A stretch of DNA of 64,000 bases from Thermococcus sp. P6 (lineage in GTDB: Archaea; Methanobacteriota_B; Thermococci; Thermococcales; Thermococcaceae). The position numbers and the translations under genes are program-made. The notes beneath the pieces were generated by a model, which worked only from the letters and a program-made list of their open reading frames with translations, did no database searches and was not told where the DNA came from. Shown here one piece after another: positions 9,521 to 18,509 of the stretch; position 1 is the first letter of the stretch, and each line of letters starts with the position of its first letter. The stretch is taken from contig NZ_CP015104.1 in the NCBI RefSeq assembly GCF_002214525.1, forward strand, positions 1,116,001 to 1,180,000, written 5' to 3'.

Positions 9521-11227
9521 GTGCCGAAGTTCGAGGTTTCAAAGAGGGATCTTGAAGGGCTCGTCGGGAAGGAATTCAGGGTCGATGAGTGGGACGATCT
9601 CTTCCTCTACGCCAAATGTGAGATGGACGACGTCCGGGAGGAGGACGGCGAGGTCTATTTCAAGGTGGACTCAAAGGATACCAACAGGCCGGACCTCTGG
9701 AGTGCCGAGGGCATAGCGAGGCAGATCAGGTTCGCCCTCGGTCTGGAGAGGGGCCTTCCCGAATACCGGATGGAAAAGAGCAGGGTTACGGTTTACGTTG
9801 ACGAAAAACTGAGGGACATCCGACCCTACGGTGTCTACGCCGTCGTTGAGGGGCTGGAGCTGAGCGAGGAAGCCGTCAGACAGATGATAAACCTTCAGGA
9901 GAAGGTGGCGCTAACCTTCGGAAGGAGAAGGAGGGAGGTGGCGATAGGCATCTTCGACTTTGACAGGATAAAGCCACCCGTTTACTACCGGGCGGCCGAG
10001 AAGGACGAGAAGTTCGTCCCCCTCGGGTTCACGGAGGAGCTCACCCTCGAGGGGATCCTCGAGAGGCACGAGAAGGGAAGGGAGTACGGGCATCTGATTC
10101 GGGACAGGCCCCTTTACCCGCTCCTCGTTGACAGCGAGGGGAAGGTCCTTTCGATGCCACCGATCATAAACTCCGAGGTCACCGGAAGGGTGACCACCGA
10201 AACTCGGAACGTTTTCGTCGACGTTACCGGCTGGGATCTGAAAAAGATAATGCTGGCCCTGAACGTGGTTGTAACGGCCCTCGCGGAGCGTGGTGGGAGG
10301 ATAAAGAGCGTTAGGGTAATCTATCCCGACTTTGAGATAGAAACGCCCGATCTAACCCCAAAGGCCTTCGAGGTCGATCTGGAGTACATCAAAAGGCTCA
10401 GCGGGCTGGAGCTTGGTGATGGGGACATAAAGGACCTTCTGGAGCGCATGATGTACCGCGTTGAGCTGGAAGGGGGGAAGGCGAGGCTTCTCTACCCGGC
10501 CTTCCGCGACGACATAATGCACGCGAGGGACGTTCTCGAGGATGTCCTTATCGCCTACGGCTACAACGAGATCGAGCCCGAAGAGCCGGAGCTCGCGGTG
10601 CAGGGAAGGGCAGATAGGTTCGTTGAGTTCGAGGATGCCGTCAGGGAGCTCATGGTGGGCTTCGGCCTGCAGGAGGTGATGACCTTCAACCTCACGAACG
10701 CTGAGGCTCAGTACGGGAAGATGCGCCTCGAACCAGGGGAAGGTAACTCCCTCCACCCGCCTTCGGATCTGGTGGAGATAGAGAACCCGATAAGTCCCAA
10801 GTGGTCGGCCCTCAGGGTGTGGCTCACCCCCTCCCTGCTGGACTTCCTCAGCCAGAACACCCACGAGGAGTACCCCCAGAGGATCTTCGAGGTCGGTAAG
10901 GTCACCCTGATAGACGAGGAAAGGGAAACGAGGACCGTCAGCGAAAGCAAGCTGGCCGTGGCCTTAGCTCATCCGCGCGTGACCTTCACCGAGGCCAAGG
11001 AGATACTCGAGAGCGTAATGCGGCACCTCGGGTTCGAATACGAGCTCAGGGAACTCGATCACCCCAGCTTCATACCCGGGAGGGCTGGTAGAGTGGTCCT
11101 CAACGGCGAGGAAGCCGGGATTATAGGCGAGATCCACCCGGAGGTTCTGGAGAACTGGGGGATCGAAATGCCCGTGGCGGTCTTCGAGCTGTTTCTAAAA
11201 CCCCTCTACAGGGAACCCTACATCTGA
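9521..11227 (+). CDS. pheT: Phenylalanyl-tRNA synthetase beta subunit
   Basis: Beta subunit of PheRS, holding the B3/B4 editing site and a non-catalytic class II fold. About 568 residues in the short archaeal form, lacking the bacterial N-terminal EMAP-like domain. DSKDTNRPDLWSAEG near residue 50 is characteristic. I start it at GTG 9521 because a full SD, GAGGTGATC (9509-9517), lies 3 nt before it. The in-frame GTG at 9512 falls inside that SD. The coding end is followed by TGA and a T6 run. Confidence 0.95.
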   Translation: MPKFEVSKRDLEGLVGKEFRVDEWDDLFLYAKCEMDDVREEDGEVYFKVDSKDTNRPDLWSAEGIARQIRFALGLERGLPEYRMEKSRVTVYVDEKLRDIRPYGVYAVVEGLELSEEAVRQMINLQEKVALTFGRRRREVAIGIFDFDRIKPPVYYRAAEKDEKFVPLGFTEELTLEGILERHEKGREYGHLIRDRPLYPLLVDSEGKVLSMPPIINSEVTGRVTTETRNVFVDVTGWDLKKIMLALNVVVTALAERGGRIKSVRVIYPDFEIETPDLTPKAFEVDLEYIKRLSGLELGDGDIKDLLERMMYRVELEGGKARLLYPAFRDDIMHARDVLEDVLIAYGYNEIEPEEPELAVQGRADRFVEFEDAVRELMVGFGLQEVMTFNLTNAEAQYGKMRLEPGEGNSLHPPSDLVEIENPISPKWSALRVWLTPSLLDFLSQNTHEEYPQRIFEVGKVTLIDEERETRTVSESKLAVALAHPRVTFTEAKEILESVMRHLGFEYELRELDHPSFIPGRAGRVVLNGEEAGIIGEIHPEVLENWGIEMPVAVFELFLKPLYREPYI

Positions 11228-11230
11228 TCC

Positions 11231-11236
11231 TTTTTT
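11231..11236 (+). terminator. Oligo-T terminator of pheST
   Basis: Six T residues directly after the pheT stop, the usual intrinsic termination signal in Thermococcales. There is no obvious stem. Confidence 0.45.
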
Positions 11237-11322
11237 CCATCCCTTTGTACGGCACCCACGCCACCTCAAAGTTCGCGACGTTCGATGCAAAGCGTTTTAT
11301 ACCCCCCCGCGGATCGGTTAGC

Positions 11323-12126
11323 ATGAGGTTCGCACTCAGGGTGGCCTACGACGGCACGGCCTTCCACGGCTTTCAGAGGCAGCCCGATGTAAGAACCGTC
11401 GAGGGGGAACTCATAAGGGTCCTCTCAAAGCTCGGGATAATAAAAGACGCCAGGAGCTCGAACTTTATGGGGGCATCGAGAACCGACAGGGGTGTCTCGG
11501 CGCTCTTCAACGTCGTCTCCTTCGACGCTACCGAGAGGGCGGATCTGGTGAGGCCTGAGGTCCTCAACCACAACCTCAGGGACGTCTGGGTTCTTGGAGT
11601 TGCGGAGGTTCCCGAGGGGTTTCACCCGCGCTTTCAAGCGCTCTCCAAGACCTACAGGTACTACCTCGTGGACGAGGGCCTCGATCCCCCGGGAATGGAG
11701 GAATGCGCCTCCCTCTTCGTCGGAAGGCACGACTTCTCGGCCTTCGCGAGGCTGGAACCGGGGAAGGACAGGATCAGGGAGCTCCTGAGGGTCGACGTTG
11801 AAAAACGCCACGGCTACTACGTGATAGAGCTCGAAGGAAGGAGCTTCCTCTGGGAGATGGCGAGGAGAATAGTTAACGCCATCAGGTTATGCGGTCTCGG
11901 TCTGATGGAACCCGGTGAGATTAAGGGTATGCTTGAAGGTCGCTACGACAGAAAAGTACCCCCCGCTCCCCCGGAGGGGCTTATCCTCTGGAGAATAACC
12001 TACGACGGGATAGAGTTCCGGGGCGGGGGAAGGGGCATCGAGAAGGCGAAGCGGGAGATGTTCGAGCGCTACTCACGGGCCCTTACGAGGGCGGCCCTCT
12101 TCGGAGACGCCCTCCTTGAACTTTGA
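11323..12126 (+). CDS. truA: tRNA pseudouridine(38-40) synthase TruA
   Basis: Converts uridines 38-40 of the tRNA anticodon arm to pseudouridine. The 267 residues carry the N-terminal AYDGTAFHGFQRQP motif. The catalytic Asp is in ASRTDRGVSA, and GRSFLWEMARRIV lies in the C-terminal half. The frame extends upstream to 11245, but the ATG at 11323 is favoured by the TATA element gttttata at about 11294. The 3' end overlaps the end of the convergent helicase gene by 54 bp. Confidence 0.95.
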   Translation: MRFALRVAYDGTAFHGFQRQPDVRTVEGELIRVLSKLGIIKDARSSNFMGASRTDRGVSALFNVVSFDATERADLVRPEVLNHNLRDVWVLGVAEVPEGFHPRFQALSKTYRYYLVDEGLDPPGMEECASLFVGRHDFSAFARLEPGKDRIRELLRVDVEKRHGYYVIELEGRSFLWEMARRIVNAIRLCGLGLMEPGEIKGMLEGRYDRKVPPAPPEGLILWRITYDGIEFRGGGRGIEKAKREMFERYSRALTRAALFGDALLEL

Positions 12127-13458
12127 GTGGTCGTAGTACCTGCCGTAGTACTGCTTGAGGGCCTTCTGCCTCTCTATGAAGTGCGTGAAGAGAAGGGGAT
12201 CCTCATCCTGAACGTCCACTATAACCGCCTTCATTCTTTTTTTGGGCCTCAGGGCGCGTCCTATGGTCTGGATGGTCATTATGTCGCTCTTTCCTCCCCC
12301 CGCGAGGATTATGGCCGATATCTCGGGTATATCGACGCCCTCTTTGAGGAGCGTGGAGATGAGAACCGGAATCTTTCCCTCCTTGAATTCCTCCAGAACC
12401 TCCCACCTGTTGGGGCTCTGGGAACTCAGGAACTCGGCCTTTACGCCGGCTTTCTCGAGCATCCTCTTTAGTATCCTGCCGTGTTCTATGCGCTTCACGT
12501 CTATCAAAACGCGGTGGCCCTTCTTCACCAGTTCAAGGGCCTTTTCGACTATCGCCCCGTTCCTCTCGTCGTTGTTAATTATCGCATCCTCGTAGAGTTC
12601 TCTGTAGTGTTCACTTAACGAGGGCATTTTCGATTCGTACGTTATCACCTCGAATCTGGGCTTCGCGAGGAACTTCTCCCTTATCAGATCCTCGGCCCTG
12701 ATCTCCATCAGAATCGGGCCCACCACTGCCTCTATCTTCATTTCCTCTCCCCTGACGCGCCTCCACGGTGTCGCCGAGAGGCCGAAGCGGTAAACCTGCG
12801 GAAGGGATAGACCGAGGGTGTAGAACTTCTCGGCGGCCGAAGTTCTGTGGCACTCGTCGAACATGACGACACCGTAGTCCCTTTCCAGCTTCTCAACGCC
12901 ACGGGAGAGCAGCGTCTGGATCATCGCAACCGTAACCTCTCCCTCCTCCCACCTGTTGTCCCCGACCAGACCGGGCCTGATGTTCAGAACCTCCTCGATC
13001 TTCCCGGCCCACTGGTAGAGGAGCTCCTTGGTGTGGACCACAACGAGGGCCGAAAGGCCAAGCTCGTGGATTATACGCAGGCCAACAACGGTTTTGCCAC
13101 TGCCTACTGGAAGGGCGAGGACCCCCATTTTTCCCCTCAGGGCGCTCCTGACGGCACGCTGCTGGTATTTTCTCAGGAGGTAGTCCTCGTTCCAGCGTGA
13201 ATCGATCCTCGTCCCCCTGACCTTCCTTTCATCCCTGATCCTTACTCTATAGCCCGTGGAGTTGAGGAACTTCTTAACCCTCGGGAGGAGGCCCACCGGA
13301 AAGGTCCTCTCGTAGGGGTCGTAGAGGCTCTCGGGCTTTTCCCACTTCCCGAAACTTTTCCTGTAGGTCAGGAAGTCGTATATCCTGAAGTAAACCTTGG
13401 GATCGGCCTTCTCCACCCTGACCAGTGCCGAACTGTCGGGAATGCGAAAGGTTACCAT
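12073..13458 (-). CDS. XPB/Rad25-like DNA helicase (SF2)
   Basis: A 461-residue superfamily 2 DNA-dependent ATPase of the archaeal XPB type. An N-terminal damage-recognition-like region (about 1-130) precedes RecA lobe 1 with Walker A LPVGSGKT and DECH box MFDECHRT. Motif III is LSATPWR. Lobe 2 holds [12 protein letters not shown] and the motif VI segment QTIGRALRP. The archaeal partner nuclease Bax1 is not in the window. The open frame runs far upstream to 14451, antisense to the UbiD gene. The start must lie in the cluster of ATGs at 13458, 13464 or 13473 just after the shared promoter; I use 13458. The last 54 bp overlap truA. Confidence 0.9.
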   Translation of the reverse strand: MVTFRIPDSSALVRVEKADPKVYFRIYDFLTYRKSFGKWEKPESLYDPYERTFPVGLLPRVKKFLNSTGYRVRIRDERKVRGTRIDSRWNEDYLLRKYQQRAVRSALRGKMGVLALPVGSGKTVVGLRIIHELGLSALVVVHTKELLYQWAGKIEEVLNIRPGLVGDNRWEEGEVTVAMIQTLLSRGVEKLERDYGVVMFDECHRTSAAEKFYTLGLSLPQVYRFGLSATPWRRVRGEEMKIEAVVGPILMEIRAEDLIREKFLAKPRFEVITYESKMPSLSEHYRELYEDAIINNDERNGAIVEKALELVKKGHRVLIDVKRIEHGRILKRMLEKAGVKAEFLSSQSPNRWEVLEEFKEGKIPVLISTLLKEGVDIPEISAIILAGGGKSDIMTIQTIGRALRPKKRMKAVIVDVQDEDPLLFTHFIERQKALKQYYGRYYDHSKFKEGVSEEGRPRKGP

Positions 13459-13485
13459 GGGCATGCCAATCATCGGGGGTCTGGA

Positions 13486-13506
13486 AAAAGGATTTATAGA
13501 CCTTTT
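13486..13506. promoter_or_regulatory. Symmetrical bidirectional promoter
   Basis: A single TATA region (atttataga, 13492-13500) is flanked by inverted BRE-like arms, AAAAGG (13486-13491) and CCTTTT (13501-13506). The helicase ATG (13458) and the UbiD ATG (13531) lie about equally far on each side, so one element probably drives both genes. Confidence 0.55.
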
Positions 13507-13530
13507 GGAACACCGAGTGAAGGTGGTGGA

Positions 13531-14796
13531 ATGCTCGGGGAAATAGTTGAGAGTTTTGAGGATACGGTAGTCATCGAGAAGCCCGTGAAAAAGGAGCTTG
13601 AGATAACCCGGTACCTGCTGAAGTATCGCGATAGGCCCGTTCTCTTCAGGGACGTTGACGGCTGGGTCGTGGCCGGGAACGTGTGGAGCACCCGCGAGAG
13701 GATAGCCGGTTACCTCGGAACGGAGAGGGACAACCTTCCCCATTTCATAGCCGAAGCAATGGAGAACCCGGAACCGTGGAAAACCGTTGAACGGGCGCCT
13801 TTTACGAAGAACTCCACGGGGGACTTTTCCCTCAGAGAGCTTCCGATTCCAAAGTACTACCCGAAGGATGGGGGGCAGTACTTCACATCGGCCATGGTGA
13901 TAGCCCGGGACGAGAAGGGTTTCGTCAACACATCCTTCCACAGGATAATGGTGACGGATGAGAAGACCGGTACCATAAGGCTCGTTCCGAGGCATCTTTA
14001 CGCGATGTGGAATGCCAGAGCCGAACGCGGAGAGGAGCTGGATGTCAGGATAATCGTCGGCAGTCCGGTGCACCTTCTCCTTGCCGGGGCAACGAGCGTG
14101 CCCTATGGGGTGAGCGAGCTGGAGATTGCATCGGCCATGAGCAGAATGGCCTTTGGAAAGCCCCTTGAGGTCTTCAACATGAACGGAATTCCCGTTCCGG
14201 TGGAGACGGAGTTCGTCTTCGAGGCGAAGATCCTTCCCGAGCTTGACAGGGAAGGCCCCTTCGTCGACATAACCGGAACCTACGATCACATTAGAGAACA
14301 GCCGGTTGTGGTCTTTGAGAGGATGTATCACGTTGATGAGCCGGTTTTCCATGCGTTGCTTCCGGGGGGCTACGAGCACTACATGCTGATGGGCCTTCCA
14401 AAGGAACCGCAGATTTACAGGAGTGTTAAGCAGGTTGTTCCGAGGGTGCACGGCGTGAGACTAACGGAAGGCGGTGCCATGTGGCTCCATGCCATCGTTT
14501 CCATCACAAAGCAGCACGACGGCGATGGGAAAAACGCCATTCTGGCCGCCTTCGCCGGGCACCCGAGCCTTAAGCACGTTGTTGTGGTGGACGAGGACGT
14601 AAACATATACGACGACCGCGAGGTTGAATGGGCCATAGCCACCCGCTTTCAGGCGGATAGGGACCTCGTTGTGGTTCCCAACGCCCGGGGCAGTTCCCTC
14701 GATCCTTCCTCGGAGAAGAGCCTCACGACAAAGTGGGGCATCGACGCCACAAAGCCGCTGGATAGAAAGGAGGAGTTTGAGAGGGCCAGCGTTTAG
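13531..14796 (+). CDS. UbiD-family decarboxylase (anhydromevalonate phosphate decarboxylase candidate)
   Basis: A 421-residue UbiD-type decarboxylase, a family that uses prenylated FMN. Conserved blocks include [47 protein letters not shown] and [13 protein letters not shown], with the acidic residues in [14 protein letters not shown]. In most archaea a UbiD homologue decarboxylates trans-anhydromevalonate 5-phosphate in the archaeal mevalonate pathway, and the presence of HMG-CoA reductase in the window fits. The substrate is inferred, not shown. The SD is AGGTGGTGGA before ATG 13531. Other UbiD substrates are possible. Confidence 0.85.
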   Translation: MLGEIVESFEDTVVIEKPVKKELEITRYLLKYRDRPVLFRDVDGWVVAGNVWSTRERIAGYLGTERDNLPHFIAEAMENPEPWKTVERAPFTKNSTGDFSLRELPIPKYYPKDGGQYFTSAMVIARDEKGFVNTSFHRIMVTDEKTGTIRLVPRHLYAMWNARAERGEELDVRIIVGSPVHLLLAGATSVPYGVSELEIASAMSRMAFGKPLEVFNMNGIPVPVETEFVFEAKILPELDREGPFVDITGTYDHIREQPVVVFERMYHVDEPVFHALLPGGYEHYMLMGLPKEPQIYRSVKQVVPRVHGVRLTEGGAMWLHAIVSITKQHDGDGKNAILAAFAGHPSLKHVVVVDEDVNIYDDREVEWAIATRFQADRDLVVVPNARGSSLDPSSEKSLTTKWGIDATKPLDRKEEFERASV

Positions 14797-14806
14797 CCCC
14801 CCCCAA

Positions 14807-15724
14807 TTATTCCACCGTATTCAGGAATATCTCCTCGAGGCTGGGTTCCTTCACCTTCATGGAGAGTATCTTGGCTCCCTTTGAAACGATGAAGTCGTTT
14901 AGCTCTTCCCTGATGTCCTCAGCGGCCGTTATGCGGTACTTTCTGTCCCCAATGGAACTGACCTTCCACCCTGACCCCCCAAAGTCCACGGGAAGGTTCG
15001 TTTCTACGATTATGGTGTAGCCCGCCTTCCCGAGGAATTCCCGTTTGATGCTTTCTATTTTTCCCTCCATCACAAGCCTCCCCTTCACTATGACCCCAAC
15101 GGTGTCGCATATCTCCTCAACGTGAGCCAGTATGTGGCTCGAGAAGAAGACTGTTTTGCCGGCCTTCTTCTCCTCCCGGATTATCTCCTTGAACTCGGCT
15201 ATTCCCAGGGGATCGAGGCCGCTCATTGGCTCGTCGAGTATTAGAAGATCCGGATCGTTTATGAGCGCCTGGGCGAGAAGGAGGCGCTGTTCCATTCCCT
15301 TTGAGAACTTGCCCACCTTCCTGTTCCTCTCCTCCCACAGGTTAACCCGCTGAAGGAGTTCCCTGATGCGCTTCTCCCTCTCGGATTTTGGGATCCCGAA
15401 GGCGTCCGATATGATCTCGAGGGTCTGAACGGGCGTTAGGAAGTCCCAGAGGGCCGCCTGTTCGGGCATGTAACCTATCCTGAACTTGGCCCTTACGAGG
15501 TTTTTCTCGTCGAACCTTCCACCGTTGAAGACCTCGAGGTCAAAGAGCCTTATCCTGCCCTCCTGTGGGAAAATCAACCCCAGAGTGCTGAGTATGGTCG
15601 TGCTCTTACCAGCACCGTTCGGCCCAAGAAAGCCGTAGATCTGGCCAGCTCTAACCTCGAGGTTCAGACCATCCAGCGCACGGAAACCGTTGTAAGCCTT
15701 AACGAGGTTCTCTATCCTGATCAT
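14807..15724 (-). CDS. ABC transporter ATP-binding protein (ABC-2 exporter type)
   Basis: A 305-residue ABC ATPase with Walker A GPNGAGKST (about 34-42), signature FSKGMEQR in place of LSGGQ, Walker B LLILDEPMSGLDP and switch His in FFSSHI. A C-terminal tail of about 80 residues is typical of NatA/CcmA-type exporters. It pairs with the membrane protein directly upstream in the same transcript (4 nt apart). The substrate cannot be read from the sequence. It faces the UbiD gene tail to tail. Confidence 0.9.
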   Translation of the reverse strand: MIRIENLVKAYNGFRALDGLNLEVRAGQIYGFLGPNGAGKSTTILSTLGLIFPQEGRIRLFDLEVFNGGRFDEKNLVRAKFRIGYMPEQAALWDFLTPVQTLEIISDAFGIPKSEREKRIRELLQRVNLWEERNRKVGKFSKGMEQRLLLAQALINDPDLLILDEPMSGLDPLGIAEFKEIIREEKKAGKTVFFSSHILAHVEEICDTVGVIVKGRLVMEGKIESIKREFLGKAGYTIIVETNLPVDFGGSGWKVSSIGDRKYRITAAEDIREELNDFIVSKGAKILSMKVKEPSLEEIFLNTVE

Positions 15725-15728
15725 GTGA

Positions 15729-16598
15729 TCACCTCAGGTCCATACGGGTGAAGCGGTATAGGGAAGCGGCCAGATAAACGAAGGGAAGTCCGATGAGTAT
15801 ACCGAAGTTGATCGGATTCTTCGCTATGCCCCTTGAGATCCCAACGTATTCAACCTTCTCTCTGCCGGATTCACCGCTTACCTCCGTGGCATCGTTTACT
15901 ATGATGTTTATCTGCTCCAGTGGGTCGTAGAAAAGATACCTGGTCCTGTACTCCCGGCTCTTATCCCGGAAGGCGTTAAGATCGGGATTGTTGTTCAGTA
16001 CGGTGTCCTTGGCTGCCATGTACTGGACGATCGCCGGCATTATCATAAAGGCCACGAAGACGAGAACCAGCGCCACCCCGAGGGCCGTGCTTGAAGATCT
16101 GATGGTTGTTGAGAGTATGTATCCCAGGGCTATCAACTGCACCATCGCCAGCATCAGCAGGCCGTTGAGCAGGAGCGATTCTGTGATTAGCTTACCTTCT
16201 ATCGGGGCACCGAGCCACTTTAAGCCCGCTACCCCGACGAACGTCGTCAGGATAAGGGCCAGGAGCACGATCAACGTATGCGCGAGGAACTTACCGCCTA
16301 TGTAACTCAACCTCTTCACAGGTTTGCTCATGGCAACGCGGAGGGTACCCTTTTCTATCTCGCCGTTTATCGCCGTGGCCCCTATCAGGAGGGCGAGGAT
16401 GGCGATGAAAAAGCCGCCGAATCCAGTGACGCTTCCAACAAGGATCGAAACCGCCTCCTGAACGCTTTTCACCTCAACCCCGGTTGTTTTTTGGATGTAA
16501 AAGGTGGGTATGTAGAGCAACATCATGACCCCAAGTATTACCCAGAGCTTCTTGGTCCGAAGGCTCTGTTTGAACTCAAGTTCAAATCCCCATAGCAT
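15729..16598 (-). CDS. ABC-2 type transporter permease
   Basis: A 289-residue integral membrane protein with six predicted spans: one near residue 20, a long extracytoplasmic stretch, helices between about 65 and 180, and one near the C-terminus. It is the channel partner of the ATPase at 14807. The start is ATG 16598. AAGGAGG sits 8 nt before it, and the upstream ATG at 16616 lies above the expected transcription start. A TATA (ggtttatattt on the minus strand, 16625-16635) is 27 nt upstream. Confidence 0.88.
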   Translation of the reverse strand: MLWGFELEFKQSLRTKKLWVILGVMMLLYIPTFYIQKTTGVEVKSVQEAVSILVGSVTGFGGFFIAILALLIGATAINGEIEKGTLRVAMSKPVKRLSYIGGKFLAHTLIVLLALILTTFVGVAGLKWLGAPIEGKLITESLLLNGLLMLAMVQLIALGYILSTTIRSSSTALGVALVLVFVAFMIMPAIVQYMAAKDTVLNNNPDLNAFRDKSREYRTRYLFYDPLEQINIIVNDATEVSGESGREKVEYVGISRGIAKNPINFGILIGLPFVYLAASLYRFTRMDLR

Positions 16599-16624
16599 AG
16601 GCAACTCCTCCTTCATTACAGTTC

Positions 16625-16635
16625 AAATATAAACC
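16625..16635 (-). promoter_or_regulatory. TATA promoter of the ABC-2 exporter operon
   Basis: Minus-strand GGTTTATATTT, 27 nt before ATG 16598. It is used to choose the permease start. The roughly 100 bp between here and the AGOG stop hold no gene I can support. Confidence 0.5.
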
Positions 16636-16738
16636 AACGTTTGAGGTATAAAATCTTTTCCTTTTGATCGAAGGTAGTTGTTGGATGAGAAAACAGTCCC
16701 CATAAGTTCGTTCCCGTCGCTCCCCTTTCCACTCTTGA

Positions 16739-17521
16739 CTAAATTTCAGTTATCTCAAGAACGAGCCTCCATCTGGGACAGTGCCTTTTGAGGCGTGCCA
16801 TCACTTCGTCATTTTTCCCCAGTGCCGGCCACACGAGGGAATCAATGTGGAGCGGAGGGATTCCCGTCTGCCGTCCGATCCTGCCCCAGAAACTCCCGGG
16901 CGGTTCGGTGGTGAAGCGTTTCGTATACCTCAGTATCCGCACATCCTCCGGGATCGGAATCTCCATCGGGTACGGCTTAAACTTCTTAAAAGCTATCCTG
17001 GCGGCGTAGCCGAACATCTTAACCGCGAAGACGATTGTTTTGGCATCTTTCCCTGAGTTCAGCGCTTTTGCCAGATCATCCCTCAGCCTGAGCATATTAT
17101 CATAATATTCTTTAAGGTCATCGATGTTTAGTCCCCTGAGAAAGGGTTCAAGCCTTTCCAGGCGTTTGAGCTTGGCTCCCACCAGACGCCTGTTCGTCCG
17201 GGAGCTGGGTAAAAAGCTCGCATAAGCTTTTTTTATGCTTCCTACCTCTTTGTTTATGGAAAAGTGGCGGGAGAACTCCCACCACCAGTCCTCGCCCTTA
17301 CCGCTGAGCTGGTAGGAGACGATGGCATTGGCAAGCACGAGTTTGATGAAGAGCTCATCGTTGTTCAAATTCTCGTGAAGATTTTCCAGAGCGGAAAACT
17401 GCAGGTCAATTTTCTCCTCGATGGTTCTGGCGCATTCCAGCCCGAGGCTCCTCAGGGTTTCCACGAGGTGCCGGACCTTTTCATTCTCTTGGTTAATTCC
17501 GATGAAGCGGTCGATTCCCAT
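16739..17521 (-). CDS. Archaeal 8-oxoguanine DNA glycosylase/AP lyase AGOG
   Basis: AGOG removes 8-oxoguanine from DNA and nicks the abasic site, acting in base excision repair. The 260-residue sequence shows the AGOG-type helix-hairpin-helix core: LANAIVSYQLSGKGEDWW, then SRTNRRLVGAKLKRLERLEPFL. The catalytic Lys is in IVFAVKMFGYAARI and the Asp in MEIPIPEDVRI. It ends with TGIPPLHIDSLVWPALGK. ATG 17521 is preceded by GGAGGGG and overlaps the end of the RFAP-synthase-like gene by 29 bp. A longer frame begins at 17617, but this start fits the SD. Confidence 0.88.
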   Translation of the reverse strand: MGIDRFIGINQENEKVRHLVETLRSLGLECARTIEEKIDLQFSALENLHENLNNDELFIKLVLANAIVSYQLSGKGEDWWWEFSRHFSINKEVGSIKKAYASFLPSSRTNRRLVGAKLKRLERLEPFLRGLNIDDLKEYYDNMLRLRDDLAKALNSGKDAKTIVFAVKMFGYAARIAFKKFKPYPMEIPIPEDVRILRYTKRFTTEPPGSFWGRIGRQTGIPPLHIDSLVWPALGKNDEVMARLKRHCPRWRLVLEITEI

Positions 17522-18467
17522 CTCGCTCCCCTCCGGATTCTTCCATCGTGAAACCCCTGTTGTTCGGAATGCCGGCTTCAACCTTCGCCCTGAGGCCGTG
17601 CTCCCTGAGGAAATCAACCGCCTCTCCTCTGAGCCTTTCGAACTCTTTCAGGTGGATGAGGCCGTAGACGGTTGGGCCCCATGAACTCTGCCCGTATCCG
17701 TAGGAGTTCTCCCTCAGGAATTCGAGTAAAAGGCTCACGTCCTCCCTGAACTCCCCTCCCTGATAGCTCTCAAAGTGCTTCCCTACAAGCGTCTGTATGG
17801 CCGAGAGGTGTTTTCCAAACGTTCTGATGTCCCCTTCCCTCAGGGCCGGCAACAGACCGAGAAGTATCCTGTGGCTTATCTCCATGGCCGCCTCCCTGCT
17901 CCCCGTGACGCTCTCCATGACCGGTTTTTCCTCCTCCTCGTCAAAACCCGGCCTGAGTTCCGGGATGATCAGGAGAAAGCCCCATTCCTGTGGGAAGTCT
18001 TCCCTGAATATCAGCGGGGGGATGCCGTCCCTAACCCCTCCGTCGACGACGAAGCCGCCGTAGGCGAAGGAGTAGATACCCGCCCCGCTGTTCCGCCCCC
18101 TTCCGAGAGTCAGGGCGAGCTCTTCCACGGACGCGTTGAGACCACTGAGGCGGGCTATTCCGGTTGCCACCGCGAGGCTGAGCTGGGTCGTGGAGCCGAG
18201 GCCGACGTGCCGGGGGATGGCCTTTCTGACCTCAACGGTGTAACCCAGACCCGTTCCGTAGGCATGGTTCATCCTCTCCATTGTGAACCCTACGGTCTTC
18301 CTGTCCTCTCCCCGGGCCACTATTTTTCCCTCCCCGCTATTCTCTATCCTGACCTCGTAACCGCCTTCCAGTGCTACCCCGAGGCTTCCAAAGCGTCTCC
18401 CGAAAGTGCCTGACGGATCTATCAGACCGAGGTGGAGCCTTCGCGGAGTGCGGATTATCACGAACAT
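17493..18467 (-). CDS. Beta-ribofuranosylaminobenzene 5'-phosphate synthase family protein
   Basis: A GHMP-kinase-fold protein of about 324 residues resembling beta-RFAP synthase. That enzyme joins PRPP and 4-hydroxybenzoate or aminobenzoate at the first committed step of methanopterin biosynthesis; Thermococcales make a related modified folate. Features are TPRRLHLGLIDPSGTFGRRFG at the N-terminus (read in two parts, RRLHLGLID and GRRFGSLG), the glycine-rich IPRHVGLGSTTQLSLA and GRGRNSGAGIYSF. The start is ATG 18467; the upstream GTG at 18470 is less likely. A TATA (ggtataaaagg on the minus strand) lies at about 18492-18502. The coupled overlap with AGOG suggests co-transcription without an obvious functional link. 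Confidence 0.8.
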   Translation of the reverse strand: MFVIIRTPRRLHLGLIDPSGTFGRRFGSLGVALEGGYEVRIENSGEGKIVARGEDRKTVGFTMERMNHAYGTGLGYTVEVRKAIPRHVGLGSTTQLSLAVATGIARLSGLNASVEELALTLGRGRNSGAGIYSFAYGGFVVDGGVRDGIPPLIFREDFPQEWGFLLIIPELRPGFDEEEEKPVMESVTGSREAAMEISHRILLGLLPALREGDIRTFGKHLSAIQTLVGKHFESYQGGEFREDVSLLLEFLRENSYGYGQSSWGPTVYGLIHLKEFERLRGEAVDFLREHGLRAKVEAGIPNNRGFTMEESGGERDGNRPLHRN

Positions 18468-18509
18468 CACCGGAAGGGTAGGGGAGAGATCCCTTTTATA
18501 CCCAGCGGG

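Noticed and set aside
13459-14451. N-terminal extension of the XPB-like helicase frame
   Set aside because: It lies antisense to the UbiD gene and upstream of the promoter at 13486-13506.
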